A DNA stretch of 64,000 nucleotides from Lysobacterales bacterium (GCA_022844165.1 JALHMH010000001.1:124001-188000), one strand, 5' to 3'. Numbered from the stretch's first letter, positions 26,901-36,094 are shown. The notes: generated from the sequence alone by a model not told the origin. Made by a program: numbers and translations.

Positions 26901-28640
26901 ATGTCGACCCCGCTGCCGCAATTCTGGCCCGGATGGGCAAAACGACTTGCCGACTTGTACTACGCCGGGACGTCGGCAATGTTCTTGCTGCATGGGAATA
27001 CGCATGACCTGGTGCCGCTGGCAGGTACCGATTTGCCCCGTTATGGACCGCTCAATGAGTTCCTGGGCACACAGGTATTCGGGCGTTTCGACCTCGTGCT
27101 CAGCTACGATCTTGCACACGGAATACGTCCTCTGGGCGGTGGCGATATTGAACGCCAGCGGCAGATGGTCGGCGTGCTCTCGCGACGCATCGGCGATCCA
27201 GAAAAGCTCCCGCGCGACCCAACTCAAGCGCTGTTTTTGCTGGATCGTCTGGTACTCGATAACCTGACGGCCAAAGAGGCCGATCGTATCCGCGTCGCCA
27301 TCCTCTTCGACTTCGCTTCCTTCGTCGCGCCCGATGCCGACCGTGGTGGTACGCAGCTCGCTGCCAATCTGGTGACGTTGCTCAAGTGGGCGGCGAATCC
27401 CTATGTCAAACGTAGCAATCTGGCGTTTGTCCTGATTGATGAGCGGCTCGCGGATTTCCATGATCGGCTGTCGAGCAGCCCGCACGTCAACACCATCGAA
27501 ATCCCATTGCCGGACGAGAGTGAGCGACTGAGTTTTTTGCAGATGCTCACGCGCGATCAAGATGTTGCAAGTTTCAGCGACTTCTCGATCGAATCGCTGG
27601 CCAAACTGACAGCGGCAGTCACGCTTTCCGATCTTGCCGTTCTGATCGAAAGCTCGCGCCGTACCGGTCAGCGGCTCGACGACAAACGCTTCAAGGCTCG
27701 CAAGAAGCAACTGATCGAGCGCCAGGCGCAGGATCTGCTCGAGTTCATCGAACCCAAGTTCGGCCTGGAGCGTGTGGTCGGCCACGACGCTGCCAAAAAA
27801 CGTCTGATGGATGATGCCGAGATTATCCGCCGTGGGCGTCTGGACGTTGCCCCAATGGGTTATTTGTTCAACGGTCCGGTGGGTACCGGCAAAACCTTCC
27901 TGGCGACCTGTCTGGCCGGATCGATTGGCATGCCATGCGTGAAGCTCAAGAACTTCCGCAGCAAATATGTCGGCGAAACAGAGGCGAATCTGGAACGCGT
28001 GCTTGGCGTGCTGCGTGGCATGGGCCCGGTGATGGTCATCATCGACGAGGCCGATGCGATGCTCGGGCAACGCGAACAAGGCGGCGACTCGGGTGTCGGC
28101 AGCCGCGTTTTCGGCATGATCGCCAACGCTATGGGCGATACCGAATACCGAGGCAAAATCGTCTGGATGCTGCTGACTGCGCGCCCCGATCTTCTGCCGA
28201 TCGATATCAAACGCCAAGGCCGGGCGGAGATCCACATCCCGCTGTTTTATCCGCAATCGCAGGACGAGATTCGCGCGTATTTTGTGGTCATCGCCAAAAA
28301 ATTCGGCGCACCGCTGGAGCCCGGCGACGTGCCGGATGCACCCTATGTCGGCGACCTCTCCGGGGCCGACATCGAATCACTGGTGGGCCGCGCCTGGCGC
28401 GAAACCTTGATCGCGGGCGAAGACAAACTCACGCGCGAACGCCTGATCGCAACTTTCGACGGTTTCATGCCCTCGACGCAATCGCTGGAACGGGAGATGC
28501 AGGAAATCGCAGCGATCATCGAATGCACCGATCGCGCCTTTTTGGTGCCGAGCGCACTGAAGATGCTCCAGGCACATGGCGATCGCGAAGGATTGCAGAG
28601 ACGATTCAAAGAGATCATGCGATTGCTCGGTAAAGCCTGA
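26901..28640 (+). CDS. AAA+ ATPase (Ycf46-like architecture)
   Basis: 579 aa. The first half (to about 300) resembles a degenerate AAA domain without a Walker A (MFLLHGNTHDLVPLAG, IRVAILFDFASFVAPDA, LADFHDRLSSSPHVNTIEIPLPDE). The second half is a full AAA+ module: Walker A GPVGTGKT with K331, Walker B VMVIIDEADA with D382-E383, a sensor region (LLTARPDLLPIDIKRQGRAE) and a C-terminal lid. Degenerate-plus-active AAA is the Ycf46 pattern. It probably remodels a protein complex with energy from ATP; the client is unknown. Followed by a hairpin at 28678-28697. Confidence 0.85.
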   Translation: MSTPLPQFWPGWAKRLADLYYAGTSAMFLLHGNTHDLVPLAGTDLPRYGPLNEFLGTQVFGRFDLVLSYDLAHGIRPLGGGDIERQRQMVGVLSRRIGDPEKLPRDPTQALFLLDRLVLDNLTAKEADRIRVAILFDFASFVAPDADRGGTQLAANLVTLLKWAANPYVKRSNLAFVLIDERLADFHDRLSSSPHVNTIEIPLPDESERLSFLQMLTRDQDVASFSDFSIESLAKLTAAVTLSDLAVLIESSRRTGQRLDDKRFKARKKQLIERQAQDLLEFIEPKFGLERVVGHDAAKKRLMDDAEIIRRGRLDVAPMGYLFNGPVGTGKTFLATCLAGSIGMPCVKLKNFRSKYVGETEANLERVLGVLRGMGPVMVIIDEADAMLGQREQGGDSGVGSRVFGMIANAMGDTEYRGKIVWMLLTARPDLLPIDIKRQGRAEIHIPLFYPQSQDEIRAYFVVIAKKFGAPLEPGDVPDAPYVGDLSGADIESLVGRAWRETLIAGEDKLTRERLIATFDGFMPSTQSLEREMQEIAAIIECTDRAFLVPSALKMLQAHGDREGLQRRFKEIMRLLGKA

Positions 28641-28677
28641 TCCAAAGCCAGCCTCAGGTACAGGCGTCATACGAGGA

Positions 28678-28697
28678 ACGGCGCAAGATTGCGCCGT
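28678..28697 (+). terminator. Hairpin downstream of the AAA ATPase
   Basis: Perfect 9-bp stem ACGGCGCAA/TTGCGCCGT with a 2-nt loop, 38 bp after the AAA stop. No T-run directly follows, so termination is likely but not certain. Confidence 0.5.
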
Positions 28698-28774
28698 CGA
28701 GGCCGAACCGAGACTTTTGTCAGCCAGCGTCGATTTGTCCGGTCCATTTGTCAGCGCTGCAAAAGGATCGGCAG

Positions 28775-29482
28775 ATGTTGGCGTTGGTACTGATGAGTTC
28801 GATGCTCGCGACCAGTTGTGAGCTGAGCGCCCCAGCCATTGCGCCGGTGCGCATCGAGTTGTACACCAGCGAGGGCTGCTCATCCTGCCCACCCGCTGAG
28901 CGTTGGATGAATTCACTCCCAACGCGCGACGACATGTTGCCGATGGCGTTCCACGTCGACTATTGGAACTACCTCGGATGGCGTGACCGCTTCGCCGACG
29001 CGCGCTATTCGGCCAGGCAGCAGCGCATGGCAGAGCGCTTCGCGCGGCCCGTGGTCTACACGCCAGCCGTCGCGATCGACGGCGCCGAGTGGCGCTGGCG
29101 CTCGGCGTCGCCGCCCCTTGCGAACAGACCCAGCGTTGCGATGACAGCCAACATCAAAGTCAGTGCACATCGATTGCGCGTCCGCGCGTACGCCGACCGT
29201 GGGACTTTGCATGTGGCCGTCACGGAATCGAATTTGCATACGGAGGTGCGCGCTGGTGAAAACGCCGGTGCAACGCTACGACACGATCACGTCGTTCGTG
29301 CCTTTGGCGAAGAACGCCAGCGCGGCCCGGTTGATCTCAAACTACCGAACGATGTTCAACCGGCAAATGCGCGCGTATTGCTCTGGCTGGAAGACGATAA
29401 CGGAAGCACGCTGGCCGGCATCAGCGCCCCACTCGCAGATCTTGTCAATGGCGATTGCGCGCGGCAATCGGGCCGTTTGTAG
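28775..29482 (+). CDS. DUF1223 family exported protein
   Basis: About 235 aa. DUF1223 is a thioredoxin-fold family; the signature ELYTSEGCSSCPPAERW with the C-x-x-C pair is present, followed by PMAFHVDYWNYLGWRDRFA and VVYTPAVAIDG. The N-terminus MLALVLMSSMLATSC suggests a secreted or lipid-anchored protein, with a weak lipobox ending at Cys. ATG at 28775 follows AAGGA by 8 nt and is preferred to the earlier in-frame ATG at 28748. Redox or metal-binding activity is inferred from the fold only. Confidence 0.85.
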   Translation: MLALVLMSSMLATSCELSAPAIAPVRIELYTSEGCSSCPPAERWMNSLPTRDDMLPMAFHVDYWNYLGWRDRFADARYSARQQRMAERFARPVVYTPAVAIDGAEWRWRSASPPLANRPSVAMTANIKVSAHRLRVRAYADRGTLHVAVTESNLHTEVRAGENAGATLRHDHVVRAFGEERQRGPVDLKLPNDVQPANARVLLWLEDDNGSTLAGISAPLADLVNGDCARQSGRL

Positions 29483-29533
29483 GCCGGCCACTTAAGTACC
29501 GATTCTGTTCCGCCGTTGCGCTTTGCGAGCGAC

Positions 29534-29773
29534 TCAGGCCGCGCGCCTGGGCTCGCGCAAATCATCAAACCGCCGATGCAGATCGTACGACGGTTCCGTG
29601 ACGATGCGCTCTAACGTTGCCACGCGTTCGCGCAGCAACTCAATCTCACGCTCCAATTGACGATCGGGCGCACGCGCGCTCTGCATACGCTCCTGATGCT
29701 TCAACCACCGCGAGCCCAAACCGGCCAATGTCGACACCACAACAATCACGGCCACCATTTCGAATACGCCCAC
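29534..29773 (-). CDS. PspB-like small membrane protein
   Basis: About 79 aa: one N-terminal membrane helix (MVAVIVVVSTLAGLGSRWL) and a charged helical tail (REIELLRERVATLERIVTEPSYDLHRRFDDL). This matches the phage-shock PspB layout, in which the tail forms a coiled coil with PspC. The GTG at 29773 is taken as start because AGGAG lies 6 nt upstream. No pspA or pspC neighbour is present, so a role in envelope stress is only suggested. Confidence 0.7.
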   Translation of the reverse strand: MGVFEMVAVIVVVSTLAGLGSRWLKHQERMQSARAPDRQLEREIELLRERVATLERIVTEPSYDLHRRFDDLREPRRAA

Positions 29774-30299
29774 AGTTGTCTCCTGATACCAGACCAGCAA
29801 GATGTTATCTGGATCGGCTCCAAGCGTACACTGACGAATGTCATGGGCGAGAAAGTGCCAGCATTTCAGTCCTGACAGAGCAGGGCGAAGCGCCCGATTC
29901 GATGCTCAGTATGGGCAGCGCCTTAGAGATTCGAAGCTGCCCGGCAAAGCCTGGCAGGCGGTCAACGGTGATGCGCGCGCAGCGCGGCGGGTGCTGGCGT
30001 TTTTTAGACGTTGAGCGACGTTTAGCGATTCGCTGACAGCCCATCGGCACGATGCCAGCCAACAGCCAAAGCGCGAAGTTTTCTCCTATCGAAGATGGCC
30101 GCATCCTGCGAGGCCGGACTGTTCAATTGGGATCAGATCGCGGCTTCGCGCGATCTGTTCGTTGAGCGTCAACGCGGGTCAAGGAGCGAAAACTTTAAGC
30201 CGAGCGAAGCAGCTGCGGAGTGGTTTGGGATCGCGGGTAAGCACAGAATCCTGTTGACGTGGTCAACCGAGTACAACAGGCCACTTCGACCCGGCGCCT
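29774..30299. other. Intergenic region without recognisable gene
   Basis: 526 bp between the PspB-like gene (its promoter side) and the end of the beta-lactamase-like locus. Overlapping short open frames show no recognisable sequence. A small dyad GTTGAC-GTG-GTCAAC is at 30253-30267. Nothing else stands out. Confidence 0.5.
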
Positions 30300-31456
30300 T
30301 CAACGGGTCACAGTTGGACCTTTCGCCTTGAGCGCTTTCATGACCGCCTTGAGCGCTTTCTTGACCGCCTTTTCGCCGCCCATGCTTTTGCCAGCATTGG
30401 CCACGATGAGTACACCGGACTCGGTTCGTGGGAAAAGGGCGGCAAAGGCGAACCAGGTCCCGTCTGACCCTGTATGCAGGAGCACAGGGCCAACGTGTCC
30501 CTGCATGGAATTCTGGAAAGCCCAGCCCAGGGCCATGCCGAACTTGCCTTGAGGTGTCTGTATCAGGCGATAGGTTTCCGTCTTCAGAAGCTTGCCTTGC
30601 CCATTCGCGCCTTTCATCTGGTCGAGGCAGAACGCTGCCCAGTCATCCATTGTCAGGTACGTATTGCCAGCTGGGGCGTAGAACAGCGGGTTGCCTTGCT
30701 GCCCGTCTGGGGGGGGGCAAATTGTGGATGGCCGTCCGACGAGGCCAGAACGGGTTTGCCGTCACGATGACCCAGTGGCTCGTCGCCACGCGTAATGCCG
30801 AACTGCGCACTTTCCATTCCGAGGGGATCAAAGACATAGCGGCGCACCAGGTCTTCGTAGCTGGACCCCGTGGCGCGCTCGGCGATTGCCGCAGCGATGA
30901 TGAAGCCGGAGTTGCTGTAGTGCGGACGTGCTCCCGGTCGGACGGCAGGCGGATCCTGCAAGGCACGCGCGATATAAGCCATGCGTTGCTCAGGTAGAGA
31001 GCGAGGATCGGTGTAGAGCGCCTCGAAGAGCTTCCAGTCGCTGCTGTCGTGTTCCAGCCCGCCGCGATGGGCCAGAAGCTGGAGTAAGGTCACGGACCGG
31101 TATTCGGGGCGCATCTGCGCCGTGAGATCAGGCAGCAACGTGGAGAGGGGTGCGTCCCATGACAAAGTCCGCTGTTCGACCAGCTTTGCGATCAAGGTTG
31201 CGGTGAAGACCTTTCCATTTGATCCGATATGCCAAACATCTCCTGTCCGGACAGGCTCCGCAGCATCCTGGCGCCGCAACCCTTGCACGGCCTTGCCCGC
31301 AGTCTCGCCATCCCGCATGACCAGAATCGCCATGGCTGGAACCTGAGTTCTCGCCCTCGCAGCGGCGAGGACGGCAGTAAGGTCCTCGGCGAAAACCGGG
31401 GGTGACAGGCCGAAAACACAGAGCAACACGGCAAATGCCCAACGATGCAAGGTCAC
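30300..31456 (-). pseudogene. Serine beta-lactamase-like hydrolase, disrupted at a 9-G tract
   Basis: A class C beta-lactamase/DD-peptidase-family protein split over two frames. The N-terminal part (31456 to 30653) has a signal peptide (MTLHRWAFAVLLCVFGLSPPVFA), the SxxK motif in GSNGKVF and the Y-S-N motif in PHYSNSGFI. The C-terminal part (to 30300) has the HTG motif in LLHTGSDGTW and ends in an Ala/Lys-rich tail. The frames meet at a run of nine Gs at 30709-30717 (nine Cs in the coding sense). Adding one or removing two bases there restores a frame reading on into QGNPLFYAPAGNTYLTMDDW. It may be a sequencing error, a recent lesion or a contingency tract. Substrate unknown. Confidence 0.75.
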
Positions 31457-31547
31457 GTCAACCTCCTCTTGTTACGCCTTTTCCAAGATTGCGAGACGAA
31501 ACTTTCAGATTCGAGGGCGATTGCACAGAATCATGAGACGTCAGGCT

Positions 31548-32102
31548 TCAGTCCGGCAAAGGGAAGTTCAAACATGGTTCCGTTTCACCACCACGCCTCT
31601 TGAGCGACTCATCAAGCGCCGCCTTGATGCGTGCATCCTTTATGCCCAAAGCAGAAAGGCGTTCAAGTACAGCTTCAGTTGACCCGCACGCTCGAGACTC
31701 AAGTGCCATCAGTGCCAACGCAAGAGCCGCCCGATGAGCTTCTTCGCTGCCTGGGTTCGTCAATGACATAGAAGCCGACAGATTAGATGCAGCGAGCGCC
31801 CGGCGGGATGGATCACGCGGGAACGCAATTTCTATTGCCGCAACGAGCTGATACATCCTGAGGTCACCAGGACAACTGACGCTCAACTCAATGAACGGAT
31901 TCGTTGCGTCCGGTTCGCCACGAAGCGCCTCAGCAAGCGCCCCCGCAGTTTCATCCGATTTCAAATCACAGAAGTAGTCTGGATCCCAGGTCGCAGACTG
32001 AGTCTGGGACGCATCACTTGCAGCATTTGGCATTTTTCCCCACATCCAGGCGACTGCGCCGCCAAGCAAGAAGGTCATCAGGGGAAGTGTCCACCTGTTC
32101 AT
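31548..32102 (-). CDS. Membrane-anchored protein of unknown function
   Basis: 184 aa. N-terminal membrane anchor (WTLPLMTFLLGGAVAWMWG) followed by a helical periplasmic domain with four Cys (FCDLK, VSCPG, RACGS, PCLNF), which could form two disulfides. It looks like a small helical-repeat domain (RRALAASNLSASM, AHRAALALALMAL, VLERLSALGIKDARI). No family recognised. Confidence 0.6.
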   Translation of the reverse strand: MNRWTLPLMTFLLGGAVAWMWGKMPNAASDASQTQSATWDPDYFCDLKSDETAGALAEALRGEPDATNPFIELSVSCPGDLRMYQLVAAIEIAFPRDPSRRALAASNLSASMSLTNPGSEEAHRAALALALMALESRACGSTEAVLERLSALGIKDARIKAALDESLKRRGGETEPCLNFPLPD

Positions 32103-32224
32103 CGGCCCCGAATCTCCTCCGTCCTCGATACTGAAACCTGACGCTCAGTAGATACAAGGTGTCTCAAGAAGCACACCTGGACCTTTGACCAGACGAAAGA
32201 CGATGGGTCGCAAGATGTTGACTG

Positions 32225-32300
32225 AATGGTGCCGACGAAGAGAATCGAACTCCCAACCGCCTGATTACAAATCAGGTGCTCTACCAATTGAGCTACGTCG
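32225..32300 (-). tRNA. tRNA-Thr (anticodon UGU)
   Basis: 76-nt cloverleaf on the minus strand, beginning GCCGACG and ending in its reverse complement CGTCGGC followed by ACCA. The D-arm is GCTC-AATTGGTA-GAGC, the anticodon stem is CCTGA/TCAGG around loop TTTGTAA, and the T-arm contains GTTCGATTC. Anticodon TGT reads ACA. CCA is encoded. Confidence 0.96.
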
Positions 32301-32329
32301 GCGCTGCGAGGGCGGAGTCTAGCAAGTTG

Positions 32330-32806
32330 TCACTGGCCTTCCCAAGTGTGCGAGACGCGCTGTTCGTCGATGAGTGTGCGCATCTTAAGCTTGCCGCCTT
32401 CGATCCATTGCCACACCCGGGAGCGGAAGTTGCCGCAGTCGGAGATCTGGATCATCTCGTACAAGTAGGTGCCTTCCTGGCCTTTGCGCACCCAATACAG
32501 CATTACGGTGCGGTTAAAGCCATCCAGACCAACTTCGGCGGCCCATCCGGTGATCAGTTCGTTATCCCACCAGATGCGACCATTTTTGTAGGTCGCGGGG
32601 AAGTCGCGCGACTCGCTGCGACCGTCGGCCCACAGGTAGTGATTCGACTGGTGATAGGGGAACTCGCCGCCGTCTGGAAAGCGGCACACGAGGCGCGAAC
32701 GGTGTTCGTCGATTTTGTTGCCGTCGACGTCGTAGTAGCGATAGAAGCCTTCCCAGACGCCTTCATGGCGTGCGAGCAGCGGCATTGCAGTTCTGATGTC
32801 CGACAC
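32330..32806 (-). CDS. DUF3598-like lipocalin-fold protein
   Basis: 158 aa, cytoplasmic, rich in aromatic residues. The start ARHEGVWEGFYRYYDVDGNKI and the strand pattern SRLVCRFPDGGEFPYHQSNHY match the DUF3598 lipocalin-like family, which may bind a hydrophobic ligand. It follows the small coiled-coil gene by 20 bp and the methyltransferase, so the three probably form one transcript. The tRNA-Thr gene lies directly downstream. Confidence 0.7.
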   Translation of the reverse strand: MSDIRTAMPLLARHEGVWEGFYRYYDVDGNKIDEHRSRLVCRFPDGGEFPYHQSNHYLWADGRSESRDFPATYKNGRIWWDNELITGWAAEVGLDGFNRTVMLYWVRKGQEGTYLYEMIQISDCGNFRSRVWQWIEGGKLKMRTLIDEQRVSHTWEGQ

Positions 32807-32826
32807 GTAGACCTCCCAGGTTGGAT

Positions 32827-33174
32827 TTAGATCTTGCTCAGCTCTTCCGGCGTTGCCGCAAGACCAGGCGCTTCTTCGAGCGCCTCAAGCTCCTGTTGCA
32901 GCACGCGCAAACAGCGGCCAATGAGTTCTTTGTGCATGCTCGAGCGCGCGCTTGCTTCGGCGCTGTTGGGCGCAAATTCTTCGATCTCGCTGCGTGACAA
33001 GACGCCCCTGTTTTCCAGAAGGCGCTCCAGGGTATCGAGCCGCTCGCGGGTCACGGCCAGTTCCTGTAACAGCGCCAACGCGACATTGAAAACTCGCTCG
33101 GCTTCGCGATCGGTGAAAAACCACGGTCGTTTGCCTTTGGCCTTGGCGTTGGCCAGTGTGACAGGATCGCTCAT
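32827..33174 (-). CDS. Small helical protein in the methyltransferase operon
   Basis: 115 aa, starting MSDPVTLANAKAKGKRPWFF. It is almost all helical with heptad-like stretches (FNVALALLQELAVTRERLDTLERLLEN, HKELIGRCLRVLQQELEALEEAPG), so it may be a small oligomeric scaffold. The ATG overlaps the methyltransferase stop by 4 bp. Not recognised as a known family. Its position between a methyltransferase and a lipocalin-like protein suggests a shared pathway. Confidence 0.7.
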   Translation of the reverse strand: MSDPVTLANAKAKGKRPWFFTDREAERVFNVALALLQELAVTRERLDTLERLLENRGVLSRSEIEEFAPNSAEASARSSMHKELIGRCLRVLQQELEALEEAPGLAATPEELSKI

Positions 33175-34373
33175 GCGCGCGCACCGAACACGTACCACGC
33201 CGCGGCGCGACCGTAGTCCTCCTGGCGCTTCGCCAGTGCTGCTGCCTGCGGGAACACGGCGGCATCGACCACCGCACGCACGCCGGTTTCGAAGGTGTGT
33301 TCGCGTTGGAATCCGGCGTCGACAGCCAGCTGCGTCAGGTCCATGTCGTGCATCGTGGTCCAGAAAGGTTCGTTGTTGTTGTAGGCATCCCAGTCGCGAA
33401 CGAACTGCTCGTAGACATCCATATTCTGGTACTGAGGCTGCTCGACGTGCAGCGAAATACCGCCCGCTGCGAGCAATCGTCGGGTTTCGGCAAATACGCG
33501 TCGGATGGCGGTGTACGACGTCTCGTGCAAGAACATGCAAGTCGTGATCAGGTCGAAGCTGGCGTCTGGCTCCGGCACCGCCTCGGCGTCCGCTTGCACA
33601 AATCGCACGTTCCTGACGCCCAGCGAGCGCGCTCGCGCATGGCCGTAACGCAACATCGGTGCAGCAGCGTCCAGCGCCACGACCTGCGCTTCAGGAAACG
33701 CCTGTGCGAGTGGCAGGGTGTTGTGGCCAAGGCCGCAGCCCAGATCCAGAATGCGTTTGGGTTTGAAATCCGGATGCTCGCGCTTCAACCACTCCGCAAC
33801 CGCCGTGCCACCACCGTCGCTGTAGCGGCCAAGCGCGCCGCCGGTGGTGGCGAAGATGCCGACATCGTAATTCGCCGGTGCGGACACGTCGTCTGCCGCC
33901 AGTTCTCCGACGTAACCGCCCGGCATGCAGTGGTGATCGACGCCGGTCAGGTAGCGCGGCGGTTTGAAGCCGGGCGTCAGTTCCAGGCCTGGCTCCGCGG
34001 CAGCGGACCGGGCGATATCGTTGAGCCGATCGAGTTGCCGCAGCACCACTGAGCGGCCCGCCTGTTGGCGCTGCTCCATGGTGGCGCGGCGCATCGCGCT
34101 CCAAGTCTGATAGGCCGGCTCCTCGCTCATGAGTTCGCGCACTTCGCTGCGGTGTTCCGGCGCCCGCCCATGTTGTGCCTGAAAGCGCGGCAGTGCCCTT
34201 TTGTCGTACGCGCGTTTGACGCGTGGCAAAAACTCCGCACTCAGATACTGATTCATATTCGCCAGGAAGTTAAAGCGGGCAGCCTCATCGTGCCGGGTCT
34301 GCGGCATGACGGCATGTTTACCCACCGCCTGGTATGGCGGCGGACCCTGTGGGGCTGGGGCGGATGTATGCAC
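33171..34373 (-). CDS. Class I SAM-dependent methyltransferase with N-terminal extension
   Basis: About 400 aa. The C-terminal 200 residues are a Rossmann methyltransferase: motif I ILDLGCGLGHNTLPLA, then VVALDAAAPML, FVQADAEAVPEPDASFDLI (motif II) and LLAAGGISLHVE. The N-terminal 180 residues are helical and unlike a common domain. The GTG at 34373 is preferred because GGAG lies 6 nt upstream, but an ATG at 34307 is a fair alternative. The substrate is unknown. It heads the three-gene unit ending at 32330 and has a palindrome just upstream (34392-34407). Confidence 0.8.
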   Translation of the reverse strand: MHTSAPAPQGPPPYQAVGKHAVMPQTRHDEAARFNFLANMNQYLSAEFLPRVKRAYDKRALPRFQAQHGRAPEHRSEVRELMSEEPAYQTWSAMRRATMEQRQQAGRSVVLRQLDRLNDIARSAAAEPGLELTPGFKPPRYLTGVDHHCMPGGYVGELAADDVSAPANYDVGIFATTGGALGRYSDGGGTAVAEWLKREHPDFKPKRILDLGCGLGHNTLPLAQAFPEAQVVALDAAAPMLRYGHARARSLGVRNVRFVQADAEAVPEPDASFDLITTCMFLHETSYTAIRRVFAETRRLLAAGGISLHVEQPQYQNMDVYEQFVRDWDAYNNNEPFWTTMHDMDLTQLAVDAGFQREHTFETGVRAVVDAAVFPQAAALAKRQEDYGRAAAWYVFGARA

Positions 34374-34391
34374 GGCAGGCTCCAATGCGAA

Positions 34392-34407
34392 ATTTGTCCG
34401 GACAAAT
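34392..34407. promoter_or_regulatory. 16-bp palindrome, candidate operator of the methyltransferase unit
   Basis: ATTTGTCCGGACAAAT is a perfect palindrome ending 18 bp upstream of the GTG at 34373. Its position and symmetry fit a dimeric repressor site. No regulator gene adjoins it. Confidence 0.45.
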
Positions 34408-34455
34408 AATAGGCCATGGACTGCGATGTGGCGAGTTTCCGTCTGCTCGGAAAGC

Positions 34456-35364
34456 TCAGGCGTCGATCCGTGTGTCTTCCGGGCGAACCAGGAATGCACG
34501 CGAGCCCGGCCAATAAAACCACTGCTCCGGCTGCTCACGGAGTGCGCTCAGGAACTGCGCATTCAAGTGATCGGTCAACTGTCGCAAATCGAGGCCACCG
34601 GGAAGCGTAACCAGATCGAGCCGACGCCGACCAGTGTTCCAGTCGATGGCCACGGTAAAGCCAGCCACAGGCGCATCGAGACTCTGCGCGAGTTTCAGAA
34701 TGCCAGACCGCCAATAGGCGACCCGCTCGCCAGGAAATCGAATCTCGACCAGGCCACGGCCGGCGCGCGGCGGCGAATCCGCGGCGACGATGATCGTACG
34801 GCCGGCGGCGATTGCATTGAGAATTTGAGCGCGCGCCCCGCCGGTAGCGATGCCGGTATTGCCAGTCACTTTCGCCACCGCGTAGAGCCGCAGGAGCAGG
34901 TACCAATACCGGGCAAAGCCGCAGCCGATGGGGCGCTTCTCCAGCCATTGGTGCACAAACTGCGGGCTCAGGCCCTGGGTGCGCGCGTAGGCCAGGGCGG
35001 GCAAACCCTGGTTGAAGTAAAAGAAGAACCACAAACCGCCGCGGGTGTCATCGATTGGCGCCGCTTCGATGGTTTCGGCCAACGCCCGCCAGCCGCGACC
35101 GCAGGCACGGAACGTGTCGCCGGCCTCCATCAGGAACGCGAACCGGAAGTTGCGCCAGAATCGATAGTCGAACTCGAAGCCCAGGTGGTCACTGTTACGC
35201 GTGCTGGCGACTTCCTCGCGCGCGACCCAACGGCTCGTCGACCACCATCGAAACCAGCGCAGGCACCAAGGCCAGGGCAGAGCGATCGCGACGCCAGGGA
35301 GCAGCCACAGTGAAAACAGGTCGCGTGTTTCGCGCTTAGCGACGCGCCAAAGGCGAGACAACAT
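34456..35364 (-). CDS. LpxL/HtrB-family acyltransferase-like protein
   Basis: 302 aa. One N-terminal hydrophobic stretch, then a body resembling lauroyl/myristoyl acyltransferases of lipid A synthesis: GRTIIVAADSPPRAGRGLVEIRFPG, WRSGILKLAQSLDAPVAGFTV, and the C-terminal EQPEQWFYWPGSRAFL block (compare the E-x-P-E-Q-W motif of the family). The catalytic H-x4-D/E motif expected in the middle is not visible; the region reads FFFYFNQGLPAL. It may be a divergent or inactive member. Start ATG at 35364. Confidence 0.55.
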   Translation of the reverse strand: MLSRLWRVAKRETRDLFSLWLLPGVAIALPWPWCLRWFRWWSTSRWVAREEVASTRNSDHLGFEFDYRFWRNFRFAFLMEAGDTFRACGRGWRALAETIEAAPIDDTRGGLWFFFYFNQGLPALAYARTQGLSPQFVHQWLEKRPIGCGFARYWYLLLRLYAVAKVTGNTGIATGGARAQILNAIAAGRTIIVAADSPPRAGRGLVEIRFPGERVAYWRSGILKLAQSLDAPVAGFTVAIDWNTGRRRLDLVTLPGGLDLRQLTDHLNAQFLSALREQPEQWFYWPGSRAFLVRPEDTRIDA

Positions 35365-35508
35365 GGAGACTCGATTCGGTCCAGGACGTTCCCATAGTAG
35401 CGACCAGCATCGATAAGTTCCAAGTTTGCCTAAGGCGTATGGACAGCCAATCGGTAAAAGGTTGTTGTAGTCTTCGCCTCTGGGTATCGCCAAACACGGG
35501 AATTCGCC

Positions 35509-36078
35509 ATGCGCGTAGTGATCGATCTGTCGGAAAACGACTTGGACCATTTTCGTTCGGCCATGCGCCGAGCGAAAGAGCTGACCAACCACCTGACCCC
35601 CGCGCAGATCACTGGCGCCGCAGAAAAATTGCTTGTGGATTCGCAGGGATTGCAGATGCCGGATTTTGTATCGTCGCGAATGGCCCGTCTGGGTACGCTG
35701 ATCGCGATGGTACACGACACGGCATGGGGCATTACGGATGCCGAACGTGGCGAGATTTTGTCGGCCCTCACGTACTTTTCCGATCCCAATGACGCGATTC
35801 CGGACACCATTCCAGTACTCGGCTTTCTCGATGACGCCATCATGATCGAGCTGGTGGTCGAAGAACTGAAACACGAGATCGATGCCTACGACGATTTCTG
35901 TGCGTTCCGCTCGCAGGCAGCCACCGAACATGGCGCCGAAGAAGCGAGCGGTCTGGTCCGAAGCGACTGGCTTGAGCAGCGTCAGAACGAGTTGCTGGAT
36001 CGAATGCGCACGCGTCGTTCGCGCGATAACGCCTCTTACGGCGGTCGTGGTGGTTTTTCGTTGTTTTCGATCCGATAG
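35509..36078 (+). CDS. YkvA/DUF1232 family protein
   Basis: 189 aa. The signature YFSDPNDAIPDTIPVLGFLDDAIMIELVVEEL is the DUF1232 (YkvA) core: a short hydrophobic hairpin with P-D-x-I-P and DDA. The N-terminal half is helical (LDHFRSAMRRAKELTNHL) and the C-terminus is basic. The molecular role is not known. Ends at a clear terminator (36095-36126). Confidence 0.85.
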   Translation: MRVVIDLSENDLDHFRSAMRRAKELTNHLTPAQITGAAEKLLVDSQGLQMPDFVSSRMARLGTLIAMVHDTAWGITDAERGEILSALTYFSDPNDAIPDTIPVLGFLDDAIMIELVVEELKHEIDAYDDFCAFRSQAATEHGAEEASGLVRSDWLEQRQNELLDRMRTRRSRDNASYGGRGGFSLFSIR

Positions 36079-36094
36079 TCGACCGCCATCGTGC

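Noticed and set aside
26868..28256. Long open frame (462 codons) on the minus strand opposite the AAA ATPase
   Set aside because: It lies wholly antisense to a clear AAA+ coding sequence, has no recognisable domain, and arises from GC-rich codon bias.
32225..32300. tRNA-Thr as an integration site for a mobile element
   Set aside because: No integrase, direct repeat of the tRNA 3' end, or composition change was found next to it.
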